Shown here piece by piece: positions 21,175 to 30,112 of a stretch of DNA of 64,000 nucleotides; positions within the stretch are counted from its first letter, which is position 1; each line of letters begins with the position of its first letter. Source of the stretch: Hymenobacter jeollabukensis. Lineage in GTDB: Bacteria; Bacteroidota; Bacteroidia; Cytophagales; Hymenobacteraceae. The position numbers and the translations under genes are program-made. The stretch is taken from NCBI RefSeq assembly GCF_005771675.1, contig NZ_VAJM01000002.1, positions 434,001-498,000 on the forward strand. The letters run 5' to 3'. Under the pieces are notes generated by a model. The model had not been told where the DNA came from. It saw only the letters and a list, made by a program, of their open reading frames with translations, and made no database searches.

Positions 21175-24090
21175 TTAGTGGGCTTCCAGCCAGTTCGCGC
21201 CCGTCCCGATTTCCACTTCCAGGGGCACCTGCATGGGCAGGGCATTGGCCATCAGCTCCCGGATTTTGGGCTGAATGTGCGCCACCTCGTCCTTGGGCGC
21301 GTCGAACACCAATTCGTCGTGCACCTGCAGAATCATCTTGGTGCCCAGCTTTTCCTGCTCCAGCCAGTCGTGGATGTGAATCATGGCCACCTTGATGATG
21401 TCGGCCGCCGTGCCCTGAATGGGCGCGTTGATGGCGTTGCGCTCGGTGTAGCCGCGCAGCGTGGCGTTGCGCGAGTTGATGTCGCGCAGGTAGCGGCGGC
21501 GGCCCAGCAGCGTTTCGGCGTACTCCAGGTCGCGGGCCTTGCGGATGCTCTCGTCCATGTACTGCTTCACGGCTGGGAACTCGGCGAAATAAGCGTCGAT
21601 CAACTCGGTGGCTTCCTTGCGGTTGATGTTCAGGCGCTGGGCCAGGCCGAAGGCCGAAATGCCGTAGATGATGCCGAAGTTGGCCGTTTTGGCCTTGCGG
21701 CGCATGTCTGAGTCCACCTGGTCCAGCGGCACCTTGAAGATTTTGCTGGCCGTGCTCTGGTGAATGTCGAGGCCCTGGCGGAACGACTCAATCATGGTTG
21801 GGTCCTGGGAGAACGAGGCCATGATGCGCAGCTCGATCTGCGAGTAGTCGGCCGCTACGAGCAGGTGGTCATTGTCGCGCGGCACGAAGGCGCGGCGGAT
21901 TTCGCGGCCTTTCTCGGTGCGGATCGGAATGTTCTGCAGGTTGGGGTTGGTGCTGCTCAGGCGGCCGGTGGCGGCCACGGCCTGATTGAAGGAGGTGTGG
22001 ATGCGGCCGTCCAGCTCGCACACCAGCTGGGGCAGCGCGTCGACGTAGGTGCTCTTGAGCTTAGTGAGCTGGCGGTATTCCAGAATCAGCGCCGCAATAG
22101 GATGCTCGGCGGCCAGCAGACTCAGCACTTCCTCGCCGGTGGCGTACTGGCCGGTTTTGGTCTTTTTGGGCTTGCCGCCGACCTGCAGCTTGTCGAAGAG
22201 CACCTCGCCGAGCTGCTTGGGCGAGCCGATGTTGAACGGCTCCCCGCTGATTTTGAAAATCTGCTCTTCCGTCTCCGTGATGTAGCCCTGCAGAATCCCG
22301 GAGTAGTCGGCCAGGGCCGAGGCGTCGATGCGCACGCCGGCGTACTCCACGTCGGCCAGCACGGGCACCAGCGGGTTTTCCACGTCGTTGAGCAGGGGCA
22401 GCAGGCCCTGGGCTTCCAAGCGGGGCTCAAACACGTGCTTGAGCTGCAGGGTCACATCGGCGTCTTCGCAGGCGTAGTCCTTCACCTCGGCGGGCGGGAT
22501 GTCGCCCATGGTTTTCTGGTTTTTGCCCTTGGGCCCGATCAGCTCCAGAATGCTGATGGGGGAGTAGTGCAGGTAGGTTTCGGCCAGCACGTCCATGTTG
22601 TGGCGCATGTCGGGCTCCAGCAGGTAGTGGGCCAACATGGTGTCGAACAGGGGGCCGCGCACCGTCACCCCGTAGTGCTTGAGGATGCTCAGGTCGTACT
22701 TGATGTTCTGCCCGATCTTGCGCACGTTTTCCGCGTCGAAGAAGGGCCGGAACTCGTCCACGATGGCCTGGGCCGCTTCCACGTCGTCGGGGCCCCAGGG
22801 CACGGGCACGTAGTACGCCTCGCCCACGTGCCAGCTGAACGAGAGGCCCACCAGCCGCGAGGTCATGGTGTCGAGCCCGGTGGTTTCGGTGTCGAAGCTG
22901 ACTTCCTTCTGCTTCACCAGGAACTGCACCAGGCTTTTGCGGGCGCCGGGCGTATCGACGAGGTGGTACTGGTGGGGCACGTCGCCCAGGGTGCGGCGCG
23001 AGCCCACGAACTCCGGCTCGTCCAGCTCGATTTCGTCGGCGTCGGCGCCCTCGGCGGCGCGCTGCACCGAGCCGTCGGCCGAGTCGAACAGGCCGGGGCC
23101 GCCGGGGCTGGCCACTTTGGGGCGGCGGGCGCCGCGGGTGCCGCCGGCGCTGCCGGGGGGCACGTTGCCGCGGCCCGCGCCGGCGTCGTCGAGGATGCGG
23201 GCGGCCAGCTGGCGAAACTCCAGCTCTTCAAACAGGGCCTTCAGGGCCGCGCCGTCGGGCTTTTCCAGGGCCAGCTCCTCGGCCCGGAACTCAATGGGCA
23301 CCGAGGTGTGAATGGTGGCCAGCTCCTTGGACATCAGGCCCTGCTGAGCGAAGTTTTCCACGTTTTCGCGCTGCTTGCCCTTGAGCTGGTCGGTGTTGGC
23401 CAGCAGATTTTCCACCGAGCCGAACTTCTCAATCAGCGCCTTGGCCGTCTTCTCGCCGATGCCCGGAATGCCCGGAATGTTGTCGGAGGCGTCGCCCATC
23501 AGCCCGAGGATGTCGATAACCTGCTCCACGCGCTCCACGCCGAACTTCTCCTTCACGCGCTCCACGTCCACCACCTCGGCCGCGTTGCCCATGAAGGCCG
23601 GGCGGTACTGCTTCACGTGCTCGGTCACCAGCTGGCAGTAGTCCTTGTCGGGCGTCATCATGTACACCTCGAAGCCCTCCTTCTCGGCCTTGCACGACAA
23701 GGTGCCGATGACGTCGTCGGCCTCGAAGCCATCCACTTTTAGAATGGGAATGCGGAAAGCCGTGATAATCTGCTTGATGTAGGGAATGGCCACGCCGATG
23801 TCCTCGGGCATGGCCTGGCGGTGGGCCTTGTAGTCGGCGTACTGCTCGTGGCGGAAGGTTTTCTTGGCCGCGTCGAAAGCCACGCCGATGTGGGTGGGCT
23901 TTTCCTTCTGCAGCACTTCCACCAGGGTGTTGGTGAAGCCCAGGATGGCCCCGGTGTTCAGGCCCTTGGAGTTGATGCGCGGGTTTTTGCTGAACGCGAA
24001 GTGCGAGCGGTAAATCAGCGCGAAGGCGTCGAGCAGGAAGAGCTTGGGGCGGGCAGCGGTGTCGGACATAGCAGGAGCTAAGGTAGGCAT
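21175..24090 (-). CDS. polA: DNA polymerase I
   Basis: 971 residues (964 if M8 at 24069 is the start). Three domains: 5'-3' exonuclease/FEN (1 to about 300, DAFALIYRSHFAF, DGFEADDVIGTL, DASDNIPGIPGIGEKTA); an intact 3'-5' proofreading exonuclease (about 390-575: D400 and E402 in FDTETTGLD, N-I-K-Y-D exoII, Y-A-C-E-D exoIII); and the family A polymerase with motif A ADYSQIELR (D748), O-helix RRKAKTANFGIIYG (Phe, the usual discriminator against dideoxynucleotides) and motif C QVHDELVFD (D925). Between FEN and exonuclease is a Gly/Ala/Pro-rich linker of about 55 residues, longer than in E. coli. It repairs DNA and removes RNA primers. Confidence 0.97.
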   Translation of the reverse strand: MPTLAPAMSDTAARPKLFLLDAFALIYRSHFAFSKNPRINSKGLNTGAILGFTNTLVEVLQKEKPTHIGVAFDAAKKTFRHEQYADYKAHRQAMPEDIGVAIPYIKQIITAFRIPILKVDGFEADDVIGTLSCKAEKEGFEVYMMTPDKDYCQLVTEHVKQYRPAFMGNAAEVVDVERVKEKFGVERVEQVIDILGLMGDASDNIPGIPGIGEKTAKALIEKFGSVENLLANTDQLKGKQRENVENFAQQGLMSKELATIHTSVPIEFRAEELALEKPDGAALKALFEELEFRQLAARILDDAGAGRGNVPPGSAGGTRGARRPKVASPGGPGLFDSADGSVQRAAEGADADEIELDEPEFVGSRRTLGDVPHQYHLVDTPGARKSLVQFLVKQKEVSFDTETTGLDTMTSRLVGLSFSWHVGEAYYVPVPWGPDDVEAAQAIVDEFRPFFDAENVRKIGQNIKYDLSILKHYGVTVRGPLFDTMLAHYLLEPDMRHNMDVLAETYLHYSPISILELIGPKGKNQKTMGDIPPAEVKDYACEDADVTLQLKHVFEPRLEAQGLLPLLNDVENPLVPVLADVEYAGVRIDASALADYSGILQGYITETEEQIFKISGEPFNIGSPKQLGEVLFDKLQVGGKPKKTKTGQYATGEEVLSLLAAEHPIAALILEYRQLTKLKSTYVDALPQLVCELDGRIHTSFNQAVAATGRLSSTNPNLQNIPIRTEKGREIRRAFVPRDNDHLLVAADYSQIELRIMASFSQDPTMIESFRQGLDIHQSTASKIFKVPLDQVDSDMRRKAKTANFGIIYGISAFGLAQRLNINRKEATELIDAYFAEFPAVKQYMDESIRKARDLEYAETLLGRRRYLRDINSRNATLRGYTERNAINAPIQGTAADIIKVAMIHIHDWLEQEKLGTKMILQVHDELVFDAPKDEVAHIQPKIRELMANALPMQVPLEVEIGTGANWLEAH

Positions 24091-24187
24091 TAGGCAGGGT
24101 CGTATACTGGTTTTACGACTAAAGTAGTTGGCAAATTAGTAGGCACCCCGACCGCCGTACGACTTCATGGGCTACAGATTATTGGCG

Positions 24188-24195
24188 TATTTTTG
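24188..24195 (+). promoter_or_regulatory. TAnnTTTG -7 box for the delta-60 repeat gene
   Basis: TATTTTTG 22 nt before the ATG at 24218; AT-rich context, no clear -33 element. Confidence 0.45.
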
Positions 24196-24217
24196 CTTTG
24201 AGATAAGACAAAATAAT

Positions 24218-26713
24218 ATGAATAAACGCTTACTAATCTTGTGGTTGCTGTGTTGCATGGGTGCCAAGTGGCAGCACGGGGTAGGACAGACGTTGGAGCC
24301 AACGCCCAACCTTTCGGAGCTTAATACCCCAGTGGGAATAACGTCGGCTATCCAACAGACCGATGGCAAGCACGTCGTAGTAGGCTTTTTCAGTGAGGCC
24401 GAAGGGCGCAGGTCGGTGGGGGTGATGCGCTACAATGCCAACCATTCGCCGGATACCAGCTTCAACGCCAACCTGAATGGCAGCCGAGCCGGGGGCGCCC
24501 TAAATGTGTCTCAGCTGCCCTCCGGAAAACTGCTGCTGGTTGGGTCCGATACCCTTCGCTACGGCAATCTGACCCGCTTCAACCTGATGCGGCTGAATAC
24601 CGATGGCTCCCCTGACCCAGGCTTTGACGCTGGTTCTGGGGCCTACGCCGGGGCGGTACGGTACGTTACGGCGATACAGCCCGACGGGAAAATTCTGGTG
24701 GGAGGCGACTTTCAGAGTTTTAGCGGCGTAAGCGTCAACCGTCTGTTCCGGCTGCTGCCCAACGGCGCTATGGACCCTGGCTTTGTCCTTCAAGCCCCGC
24801 TCAATGCGGCCGTCCGGAGCATTGTCCTGCAGCCGGACGGGAAAATTCTGGTGGGCGGCGCTTTCTCTACCCCGCGTCGCGTTGTTCGGCTGCTGCCCGA
24901 TGGCTCCGTCGACAATACCTTCAGCTCGCCGGTTACCTCGCCCTTAACTGCAAGCCGAGGCGTTGAACTAATTGGCTTGCAGCCCGATGGGAAAATTATC
25001 ATCGCCGGCACGCCGATGGGGGCAAGCGGCGGGCTTATCGGCCGGATATTCCGGCTGTTACCCTCGGGGGCTATTGATAATAGCTTCCAGGTCCTGCCCA
25101 ATACTACGTATGGGCTGGGGCCCTACAACAACTACGGAGGGGGGCAGATTGTCGTGTTGCCGGATGGCCGGATTGTCATAAGTGGTTATGGGTCCATCGG
25201 TATCAATGGTACCCAAACGTTGTGGGGCCTGCTGTGCCTGGAGTCAACCGGCGCCCTGAGCACCACGCTTACCAGTATCTTCCAGCCGGGCGAAGCAGGC
25301 GTTACGATTAATACCATATTTCGCCAGAGCGACGGGAAGCTGCTACTAGCCTCGTCCAACCCGCTGTTCAGCGGGCAACGCTCATACGTAGCGCTGGTCA
25401 ATTTGAACGGAACCTACGACACCAGCTTTCAGCCCACCTTGCTGACTACGGGAGCCATTTATAGCACCGTACTGCAGCCCGATGGTCGGATTCTCATCGG
25501 GGGCGAATTTGATGAGATTAACGGTACCCGCGTACGGAATCTGGCCCGGCTGAACGCCGACGGTACCGTCGATGCCGGCTTCAGCAGCCAAAGCCTCGTG
25601 CGGTATCCGGTCAGCAAAGTAGCCCTGACCAGCAGCGGACAAGTGCTGGCGGCCACAGCTTTTGCATCGACGGCGGCCAACGCTCCGGCCAGCGGTTTGC
25701 TGCGCTTTAGCAGTAGCGGGGCACCGGACCCTGCGTTTCAGGCTAGCTTGCCCGGCTCTACCAACCAATTTTCTCAAGTAGTGGTGCAGCCAGATGGTCG
25801 TCTGGTCGTAAGTGACGGATTTGGAAGCGTACATCGGTTGCTAGCCAATGGCTCGGCTGATAACAGCTTTACGTCTTACGGACAGAATCTCTGGATATAC
25901 GCTATCAAGTTGCAGCCTGATGGGAAGATTCTGGTGGCGGGCGACCTGCAGCTTGACGGGTCCGGTTTTCCCTCGTTAGGGTTGATCCGGCTGCTGCCCA
26001 ACGGGCAAGATGACGCCTCTTTTACGCCGCTCCCGTGGAGTACTAGTTTCAGGCCAACCAGTCTGGCCTTGCAATCCGATGGGAAGATTCTGGCGGCATC
26101 TGGTTCGGTTGGGTCAAACCGGAGTCCGGTTATTCGACTTCTGGCGAATGGACAAGCCGACCCGAGCTTCGTGTATCCGGTCGTAACGGCGGCTGGGGAC
26201 GGTATTTCAGGTATGACGGTGCAGTCCAACGACTTCATTCTGCTGGGCACTACCTATTACCGGCCGTATGGGCGGGCGGCTATCCAGCGGGTGCAGCGTG
26301 ATGGACAGGTGGATAACAGCTTTGCCCTCACACCAACTCTGGGCGCTATTGCTGATATTTTAATCCAGAATGATGGTAAACTGCTGTTAAGCGGGCCCTT
26401 CGTAACAGTTGCTGGTTCTTCCAGACTGCTTTTGGCTCGCTTAACAGCCAGCAACGTGCTGCCGGTTCGAGTGGGCCAGTCACCGGGCGGTGCGTTTACA
26501 TTCTGGCCAAACCCAACTCAGGGTCGATTGCACATCGTAGCTGATAAGGCACATACCATCCAACTGGTGGATATGACTGGCCGGGTAATCCGTCAACTGC
26601 CGGCATCGGCTACTGAAACCACCCTCGACGTGCGCCAACTGCCCGCCGGCGTATACCTGCTGCGCGTCGACTACGCCGATGGCTCCGTAACGCGCCGGGT
26701 AGTGCTGGAATAA
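24218..26713 (+). CDS. Delta-60 repeat (DUF5122) beta-propeller protein with T9SS sorting domain
   Basis: The start at 24218 gives MNKRLLILWLLCCMGAKWQHGVGQ as signal peptide; 831 residues. The body is made of delta-60 repeats with the recurrent pattern LQPDGKILVGGxF...R-L-x-x-x-G-x-x-D-x-x-F about every 50-60 residues (TAIQPDGKILVGGDF, VLQPDGKILVGGAF, LQPDGKIIIAGT, VLQPDGRILIGGEF, LQPDGKILVAGDL), which forms beta-propeller blades. It ends with a T9SS type-A sorting domain (FTFWPNPTQGRLHIV ... LPAGVYLLRVDYADG). Probably surface-located; partner unknown. The DNA is visibly less GC-rich than flanking genes. Confidence 0.85.
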   Translation: MNKRLLILWLLCCMGAKWQHGVGQTLEPTPNLSELNTPVGITSAIQQTDGKHVVVGFFSEAEGRRSVGVMRYNANHSPDTSFNANLNGSRAGGALNVSQLPSGKLLLVGSDTLRYGNLTRFNLMRLNTDGSPDPGFDAGSGAYAGAVRYVTAIQPDGKILVGGDFQSFSGVSVNRLFRLLPNGAMDPGFVLQAPLNAAVRSIVLQPDGKILVGGAFSTPRRVVRLLPDGSVDNTFSSPVTSPLTASRGVELIGLQPDGKIIIAGTPMGASGGLIGRIFRLLPSGAIDNSFQVLPNTTYGLGPYNNYGGGQIVVLPDGRIVISGYGSIGINGTQTLWGLLCLESTGALSTTLTSIFQPGEAGVTINTIFRQSDGKLLLASSNPLFSGQRSYVALVNLNGTYDTSFQPTLLTTGAIYSTVLQPDGRILIGGEFDEINGTRVRNLARLNADGTVDAGFSSQSLVRYPVSKVALTSSGQVLAATAFASTAANAPASGLLRFSSSGAPDPAFQASLPGSTNQFSQVVVQPDGRLVVSDGFGSVHRLLANGSADNSFTSYGQNLWIYAIKLQPDGKILVAGDLQLDGSGFPSLGLIRLLPNGQDDASFTPLPWSTSFRPTSLALQSDGKILAASGSVGSNRSPVIRLLANGQADPSFVYPVVTAAGDGISGMTVQSNDFILLGTTYYRPYGRAAIQRVQRDGQVDNSFALTPTLGAIADILIQNDGKLLLSGPFVTVAGSSRLLLARLTASNVLPVRVGQSPGGAFTFWPNPTQGRLHIVADKAHTIQLVDMTGRVIRQLPASATETTLDVRQLPAGVYLLRVDYADGSVTRRVVLE

Positions 26714-26735
26714 GCGGAGTTGATCGGCCCGAATG

Positions 26736-26769
26736 AAAAAGGCGCCGGCGCTGGCCGGGGCCTTTTTTT
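26736..26769 (+). terminator. Terminator of the delta-60 gene
   Basis: AAAAAGGC (26736-26743) pairs with GCCTTTTT (26760-26767), with a further CCGG/CCGG pairing inside, followed by more T. The 186 bp to the next gene show nothing else clear. Confidence 0.82.
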
Positions 26770-26955
26770 GCGCCCGATGGCAAGATGGCTGCGGCTTAGG
26801 TTTATGTTTGCGAATAAACCGCCTAAGTGGGTAGTAATTTCGTTTACTTGTTATCGAAGTTATTGAGATGATAAGACAGTTTACTAGCTGGTTTGTTGGG
26901 TAGTAGGTAAACCTTACACTAACGGTAAGGCCGACCGGGCCGTAGGCTATAGCCT

Positions 26956-27567
26956 ATGCGCTACGTTTCCCTGGATCTTGAAATGACGGGCAACCAACCC
27001 GAGCGGCACCAAGTTATCGAGCTGGCCGCCGTGGTGGAGGATACCAAACGGCTCCGGCCCCTGGACGAGCTGCCCACGTTTCGGCGGGCGGTGCGCCACG
27101 CCGAGTACATCGGCACGGCCGGGGCGCTGGCGCTGAACGCGCGCCTGCTACAGGAGCTGGCTGACGCACCCGCCGACCAGCCCGACATCTGCTCCGCCGC
27201 CGAGCTGCTGCCCCAGCTGCGCGCCTGGCTGCTGACGCAGGGATTCAAGCCGGATAAGAAAGACCGGGTGGCGGTGACGCTGGCCGGCAAGAACATCGGC
27301 TCGTTCGACCTGCTGTTTTTGCGCCAGCTGCCCGGTTGGGGCACGCTGGTGCGTGCCGAACCCGCCCTGCTCGACCCGGCCGCGTTCTACCTGAACTGGC
27401 GCAAGGACTCGCGCCTGCCCACCATGAGCATCTGCAAGGCCCGCGCCCGGTTCGAGGACCAGACCGTGGCCCACGAGGCCGTAGCCGATGCCCTGGACGT
27501 GATTCGGCTGCTGCGGCCCTTCTACGCCCTGCCGGTGTATCAGCAGGTGCCGCCGCGAGGAGAGTAG
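26956..27567 (+). CDS. DEDDh-family 3'-5' exonuclease
   Basis: A 203-residue RNase T/DnaQ-superfamily exonuclease. The five catalytic positions are visible: D7 and E9 in VSLDLEMTG, D118 in GKNIGSFDLLFL, and H173 and D178 in HEAVADALD, so the DEDDh type. The LDLEMTG opening resembles oligoribonuclease, but the rest is too diverged to call Orn; a DNA or small-RNA exonuclease is equally possible. No other domain, cytoplasmic. It ends 3 bp before a consensus promoter box for a small downstream frame. Confidence 0.82.
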   Translation: MRYVSLDLEMTGNQPERHQVIELAAVVEDTKRLRPLDELPTFRRAVRHAEYIGTAGALALNARLLQELADAPADQPDICSAAELLPQLRAWLLTQGFKPDKKDRVAVTLAGKNIGSFDLLFLRQLPGWGTLVRAEPALLDPAAFYLNWRKDSRLPTMSICKARARFEDQTVAHEAVADALDVIRLLRPFYALPVYQQVPPRGE

Positions 27568-27570
27568 CCC

Positions 27571-27578
27571 TACCTTTG
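27571..27578 (+). promoter_or_regulatory. TAnnTTTG -7 box before a 27-codon frame
   Basis: TACCTTTG, exact consensus, 4 nt before ATGATG at 27583. If used, the transcript would be leaderless or nearly so. Confidence 0.45.
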
Positions 27579-27582
27579 ACGG

Positions 27583-27666
27583 ATGATGAAAGCCCTACTC
27601 CCGGCCGTGGGGGCCGTCTGGACGCTGAGCGTTGCCGTGAAAGCCGGTGTGCAGAGCGACCATTAG
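27583..27666 (+). CDS. Possible 27-residue small protein with one hydrophobic segment
   Basis: The frame MMKALLPAVGAVWTLSVAVK then AGVQSDH ends at TAG 27664-27666. It has a positively charged residue, a hydrophobic stretch of about 15 residues and a polar end, as in small membrane proteins or a bare signal peptide. It sits directly after an exact promoter box and before a terminator hairpin (27723-27758), so it would form a minimal transcription unit. Coding status rests on context only. Confidence 0.35.
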   Translation: MMKALLPAVGAVWTLSVAVKAGVQSDH

Positions 27667-27841
27667 GTGAGTGGTGAGCTGGTGAAATAGTGAGTTGACG
27701 TTCAGATAGCATCTAAATGCGCAAACGGCCCCGACAACTAGTGTTGCCGGGGCCGTTTGTTTCCTTGATTTGTGGAGTCAGTTGGGGCAGCACGCGCAGT
27801 CAGAACGGCACTCACCACTTCACCATCTCACCATTTCACCG
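27667..27841. repeat. Intergenic snap-back repeat, ggtgag/ctcacc word, enclosing a terminator
   Basis: The left arm (27667-27696) is made of ggtgag/ggtgaa words and the right arm (about 27810-27841) of ctcacc/ttcacc words; they pair imperfectly over about 30 bp. The 110-bp interior carries the strong hairpin 27723-27758. Lies between convergent genes. Confidence 0.6.
27723..27758. terminator. Bidirectional terminator inside the snap-back repeat
   Basis: 11-bp stem (27723-27733 with 27748-27758) beginning AAACGG and ending CCGTTT, with further caac/gttg pairing in the loop; TTTGTTT follows. Confidence 0.75.
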
Positions 27842-27842
27842 C

Positions 27843-28676
27843 TTACCAGGAGCCCGAGGCACCGCCGCCGCCGGATGAGCCGCCGCCGAAGCCGCCAAAC
27901 CCTCCGCCGCCACCGCCGCCGAAGCCGCCTCCGCCGAATCCACCGCCGCCAAAGCCGCCCCCGCCGAGAATGATGGGCGGGAAGAAACCGCCGCCGAAGC
28001 CGCGGTTGCGGCGTCCGCCGCCCCCGCCTCCGCCGCCACGGCTACGCAGGATCAGGAAAAGCACCAGCAGCCCGATGACCACCCAGAACGTCCAGCTGTG
28101 GCCGCCGCCTTCGTCGCCGTAGTCGTCGGAAGTAGCGCGGGGCTCGGCCTTGTACTCACCGGCGGCCAGGGCGAAGAGCCGGTCCACGGCCCCGTCGATG
28201 CCATCGTAGTAATGCTCGGCTTTAAAGGCGGGCACCATCACGTTGCTGATAATGCGTTTGGCCAGCGCGTCGGGGATGGAGCCTTCGAGGCCGTAGCCGG
28301 TGTGGATGTTGACCTTCCGCTCGTCGCGGGCCACCAGGATGAGCAGGCCGTTGTTCTTGTCTTTCTGCCCGATGCCCCAGCTTTCGAAGAGGCGCTGGGC
28401 GTAGTTAGCAATTTCGTCGCCGCCGAGGTTGGGCACCGTCACCACCGCAAACTGCGAGGAGGTGCTGTCGTTGTAGGCCAGCAGCTTCTGCTCCAGCGCC
28501 TGCTCCTGCTCGGGCGTGAGCAGGTTAGCCAGGTCGTTGACGAGGCGCGGGGGCGAGGGGCGCGGCGGGACCTGCTGCGCCGAAGCCAGCAGGGCCGACA
28601 GCAGCAGGCAGCAGGCCAGCAGCCACGTCAGCAACGCCGGGGGCCGAAGGGAATAGGAGGGGTGGAGTCGGGTCAT
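27843..28676 (-). CDS. TPM-domain membrane protein with Gly-rich tail
   Basis: The start at 28676 overlaps the stop of the upstream TPM gene (ATGA), which fixes it; 277 residues. Signal peptide (about 10-35), TPM domain (about 45-175, VNDLANLLTPEQEQALEQKLLAYNDSTSSQFAVVTVPNLGG ... GYGLEGSIPDALAKRI), one transmembrane helix (about 198-215, WTFWVVIGLLVLFLILRS), then a tail of Gly, Phe and Ser, with runs such as GGGGFGGGGF. This is the common YgcG-type layout. TPM domains were named for a predicted phosphatase, and one homologue is a thylakoid photosystem II repair factor. It works with the adjacent TPM and LemA proteins, presumably at the cytoplasmic membrane. Confidence 0.85.
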   Translation of the reverse strand: MTRLHPSYSLRPPALLTWLLACCLLLSALLASAQQVPPRPSPPRLVNDLANLLTPEQEQALEQKLLAYNDSTSSQFAVVTVPNLGGDEIANYAQRLFESWGIGQKDKNNGLLILVARDERKVNIHTGYGLEGSIPDALAKRIISNVMVPAFKAEHYYDGIDGAVDRLFALAAGEYKAEPRATSDDYGDEGGGHSWTFWVVIGLLVLFLILRSRGGGGGGGGRRNRGFGGGFFPPIILGGGGFGGGGFGGGGFGGGGGGGFGGFGGGSSGGGGASGSW

Positions 28677-29128
28677 GGCCGCGGCGGCTTGGGGGCGCCG
28701 TAGGAAATGGAGTCGTCCAGTTCGTTCTGGTCGGTGTCGGCGTTGTAGGGGAAGTAGCGGCGCAGCTGCTCGCCGGCCAGCTGAATGCCCTGCTGCAGAC
28801 CCGTCACGTACTGCTGGCGGCGAAACGCGTCGAGCACCAGCTCCTTGGTCCGCTCCCAGAAGTCGTCGGGCACGGCCGCGTTGATGGCCGCGTCGCCGAT
28901 GACGGCAAACTGCCGCGTGTGCCACGCCACGTAGAAGAGCACGCCGTTGCGCTGGGCGGTTTTGTGCATGCCCAGCTGGCTGAACACCTGCGCGGCCCGG
29001 TCCATGGGCTCGGGCGTGGGGCAGTCTTCTTCCAGATGAACGCGGATTTCGCCCGAAGTAGCCAGCTCGGCCTGCCGGATGGCAGCCACGAGGTCGGCTT
29101 CCTGCTGGGGCGTCAGGGGGGAAATCAT
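28673..29128 (-). CDS. Cytoplasmic TPM-domain protein
   Basis: A 151-residue protein that is almost only a TPM domain (ADLVAAIRQAELATSGEIRVHLEEDCP, NGVLFYVAWHTRQFAVIGDAAINAAVPDDFWE). It lacks a signal peptide and membrane helix, unlike its neighbour, and ends with a short acidic/Pro tail. It is the middle gene of a lemA-TPM-TPM set, overlapping the next gene by 4 bp. A 92-bp gap with a ttgtcag-word repeat separates it from lemA. Confidence 0.85.
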   Translation of the reverse strand: MISPLTPQQEADLVAAIRQAELATSGEIRVHLEEDCPTPEPMDRAAQVFSQLGMHKTAQRNGVLFYVAWHTRQFAVIGDAAINAAVPDDFWERTKELVLDAFRRQQYVTGLQQGIQLAGEQLRRYFPYNADTDQNELDDSISYGAPKPPRP

Positions 29129-29131
29129 AAG

Positions 29132-29220
29132 CTGTGGTCAGTTGTCAGGTGGGAGTTGCCAGTTGTCAGCGCTGAACAGCAAGGATGCGGCCAACCGACA
29201 ACTGACAACCGACAACCAGA
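29132..29220. repeat. Intergenic snap-back repeat, ttgtcag/ctgacaa word
   Basis: Tandem gttgtcag-like words on the left (29137-29178) face ccgacaac/ctgacaac words on the right (29192-29217); pairing is imperfect. It fills the gap between lemA and the TPM gene of the same operon. Confidence 0.5.
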
Positions 29221-29802
29221 TTACTCAAAGTTGACCGTCGGGGCTTTCTGGGCCGAGGCATCGGCTTCGAAGTAGGGCTTTTGGGCGAAGCCGAACATGC
29301 CCGCAAACAGGTTGTTGGGGAAGGAGCGCACGTAGGTGTTATACTCGTTGGTGGCGTCGTTGAACTTCTGGCGCTCCACGTTGATGCGGTTTTCGGTGCC
29401 CTCGATCTGGGCCTGCAGCTCCTGGAAGTTGGCGTTGGCCTTCAGGTCGGGGTAGTTTTCCGACACGGCCAGCAGGCGGCCCAGTCCGGCCGACACCTGG
29501 CTCTGGGCTTCCTGGAATTTCTTGAGGTTTTCGGGCGTGAGCTGGTCGGCCGAGAGCTGCACGCTGGTAGCCTTGGCGCGGGCTTCCACCACCTGCGTCA
29601 GCGTCGACCGCTCGAAGTTGGCGGCGCCCTTCACCGTATTCACCAGGTTCGGAATCAGGTCGGAGCGGCGCTGGTAGCTGTTCTGCACGTTGGCCCACTG
29701 GCCTTTCACTTTCTGGTCCAGCTCGACCATGGTGTTGTAGCCGCACGACGACTGCGAGAGCAGCACAAACAGGCCGGCAAAGTAGAGGAGGAAGCGTTTC
29801 AT
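29221..29802 (-). CDS. lemA: LemA family protein
   Basis: From the ATG at 29802 the 193-residue product has a lipoprotein-like signal (MKRFLLYFAGLFVLLSQSSC) and the LemA helical bundle: VKGQWANVQNSYQRRSDLIPNLVNTVKGAANFE, then VSAGLGRLLAVSENYPDLKANANFQELQAQIEGTENRINVERQKFNDATNEYN, the strongest family signature. LemA proteins form membrane-attached coiled-coil bundles of uncertain role, often beside TPM proteins. Lipidation at Cys20 is likely. A TACTTTG box (minus strand, 29904-29910) lies about 100 nt upstream. First gene of the three-gene operon. Confidence 0.92.
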   Translation of the reverse strand: MKRFLLYFAGLFVLLSQSSCGYNTMVELDQKVKGQWANVQNSYQRRSDLIPNLVNTVKGAANFERSTLTQVVEARAKATSVQLSADQLTPENLKKFQEAQSQVSAGLGRLLAVSENYPDLKANANFQELQAQIEGTENRINVERQKFNDATNEYNTYVRSFPNNLFAGMFGFAQKPYFEADASAQKAPTVNFE

Positions 29803-29981
29803 GGGGATTTGCGGTTGGAAGGAGGTTGGAATGAGGGGGAAGAATGGGGTGCCTGGCTGGAACAAATGCCGCCGAAGCGGTTATTACGGCCGCGGCTGCG
29901 CTGCAAAGTACGGATTCATAGCACGGCGGTTATATACCACGCGCTCCGGCCACGAATCCTTATTTTGCAGGCGCGTCTTGC

Positions 29982-30110
29982 CAATGAGTGAGTTGGTGAA
30001 TAAGCGAATGAGTGCTTGCTCTGAATCAGCAGCTACCGGCTGGTGATTCATGCAGAAACTTGCTCGGCTTCATTCACTCATTCACTCAGTTGCTCATCCA
30101 CTCATTGACT
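29982..30110. repeat. Intergenic repeat, gaatgagtg/cactcattc word
   Basis: gagtga/gaatgag words at 29982-30014 face cattcactcattcactcag words at 30070-30108. The pairing is broken, but the words are reverse complements. It occupies the divergent lemA / nucleotidyltransferase region (310 bp). Confidence 0.45.
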
Positions 30111-30112
30111 GC

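Noticed and set aside
21760-23742. Open frame of 660 codons on the plus strand across polA
   Set aside because: Antisense to polA, whose three domains are intact; composition is typical of a shadow frame.
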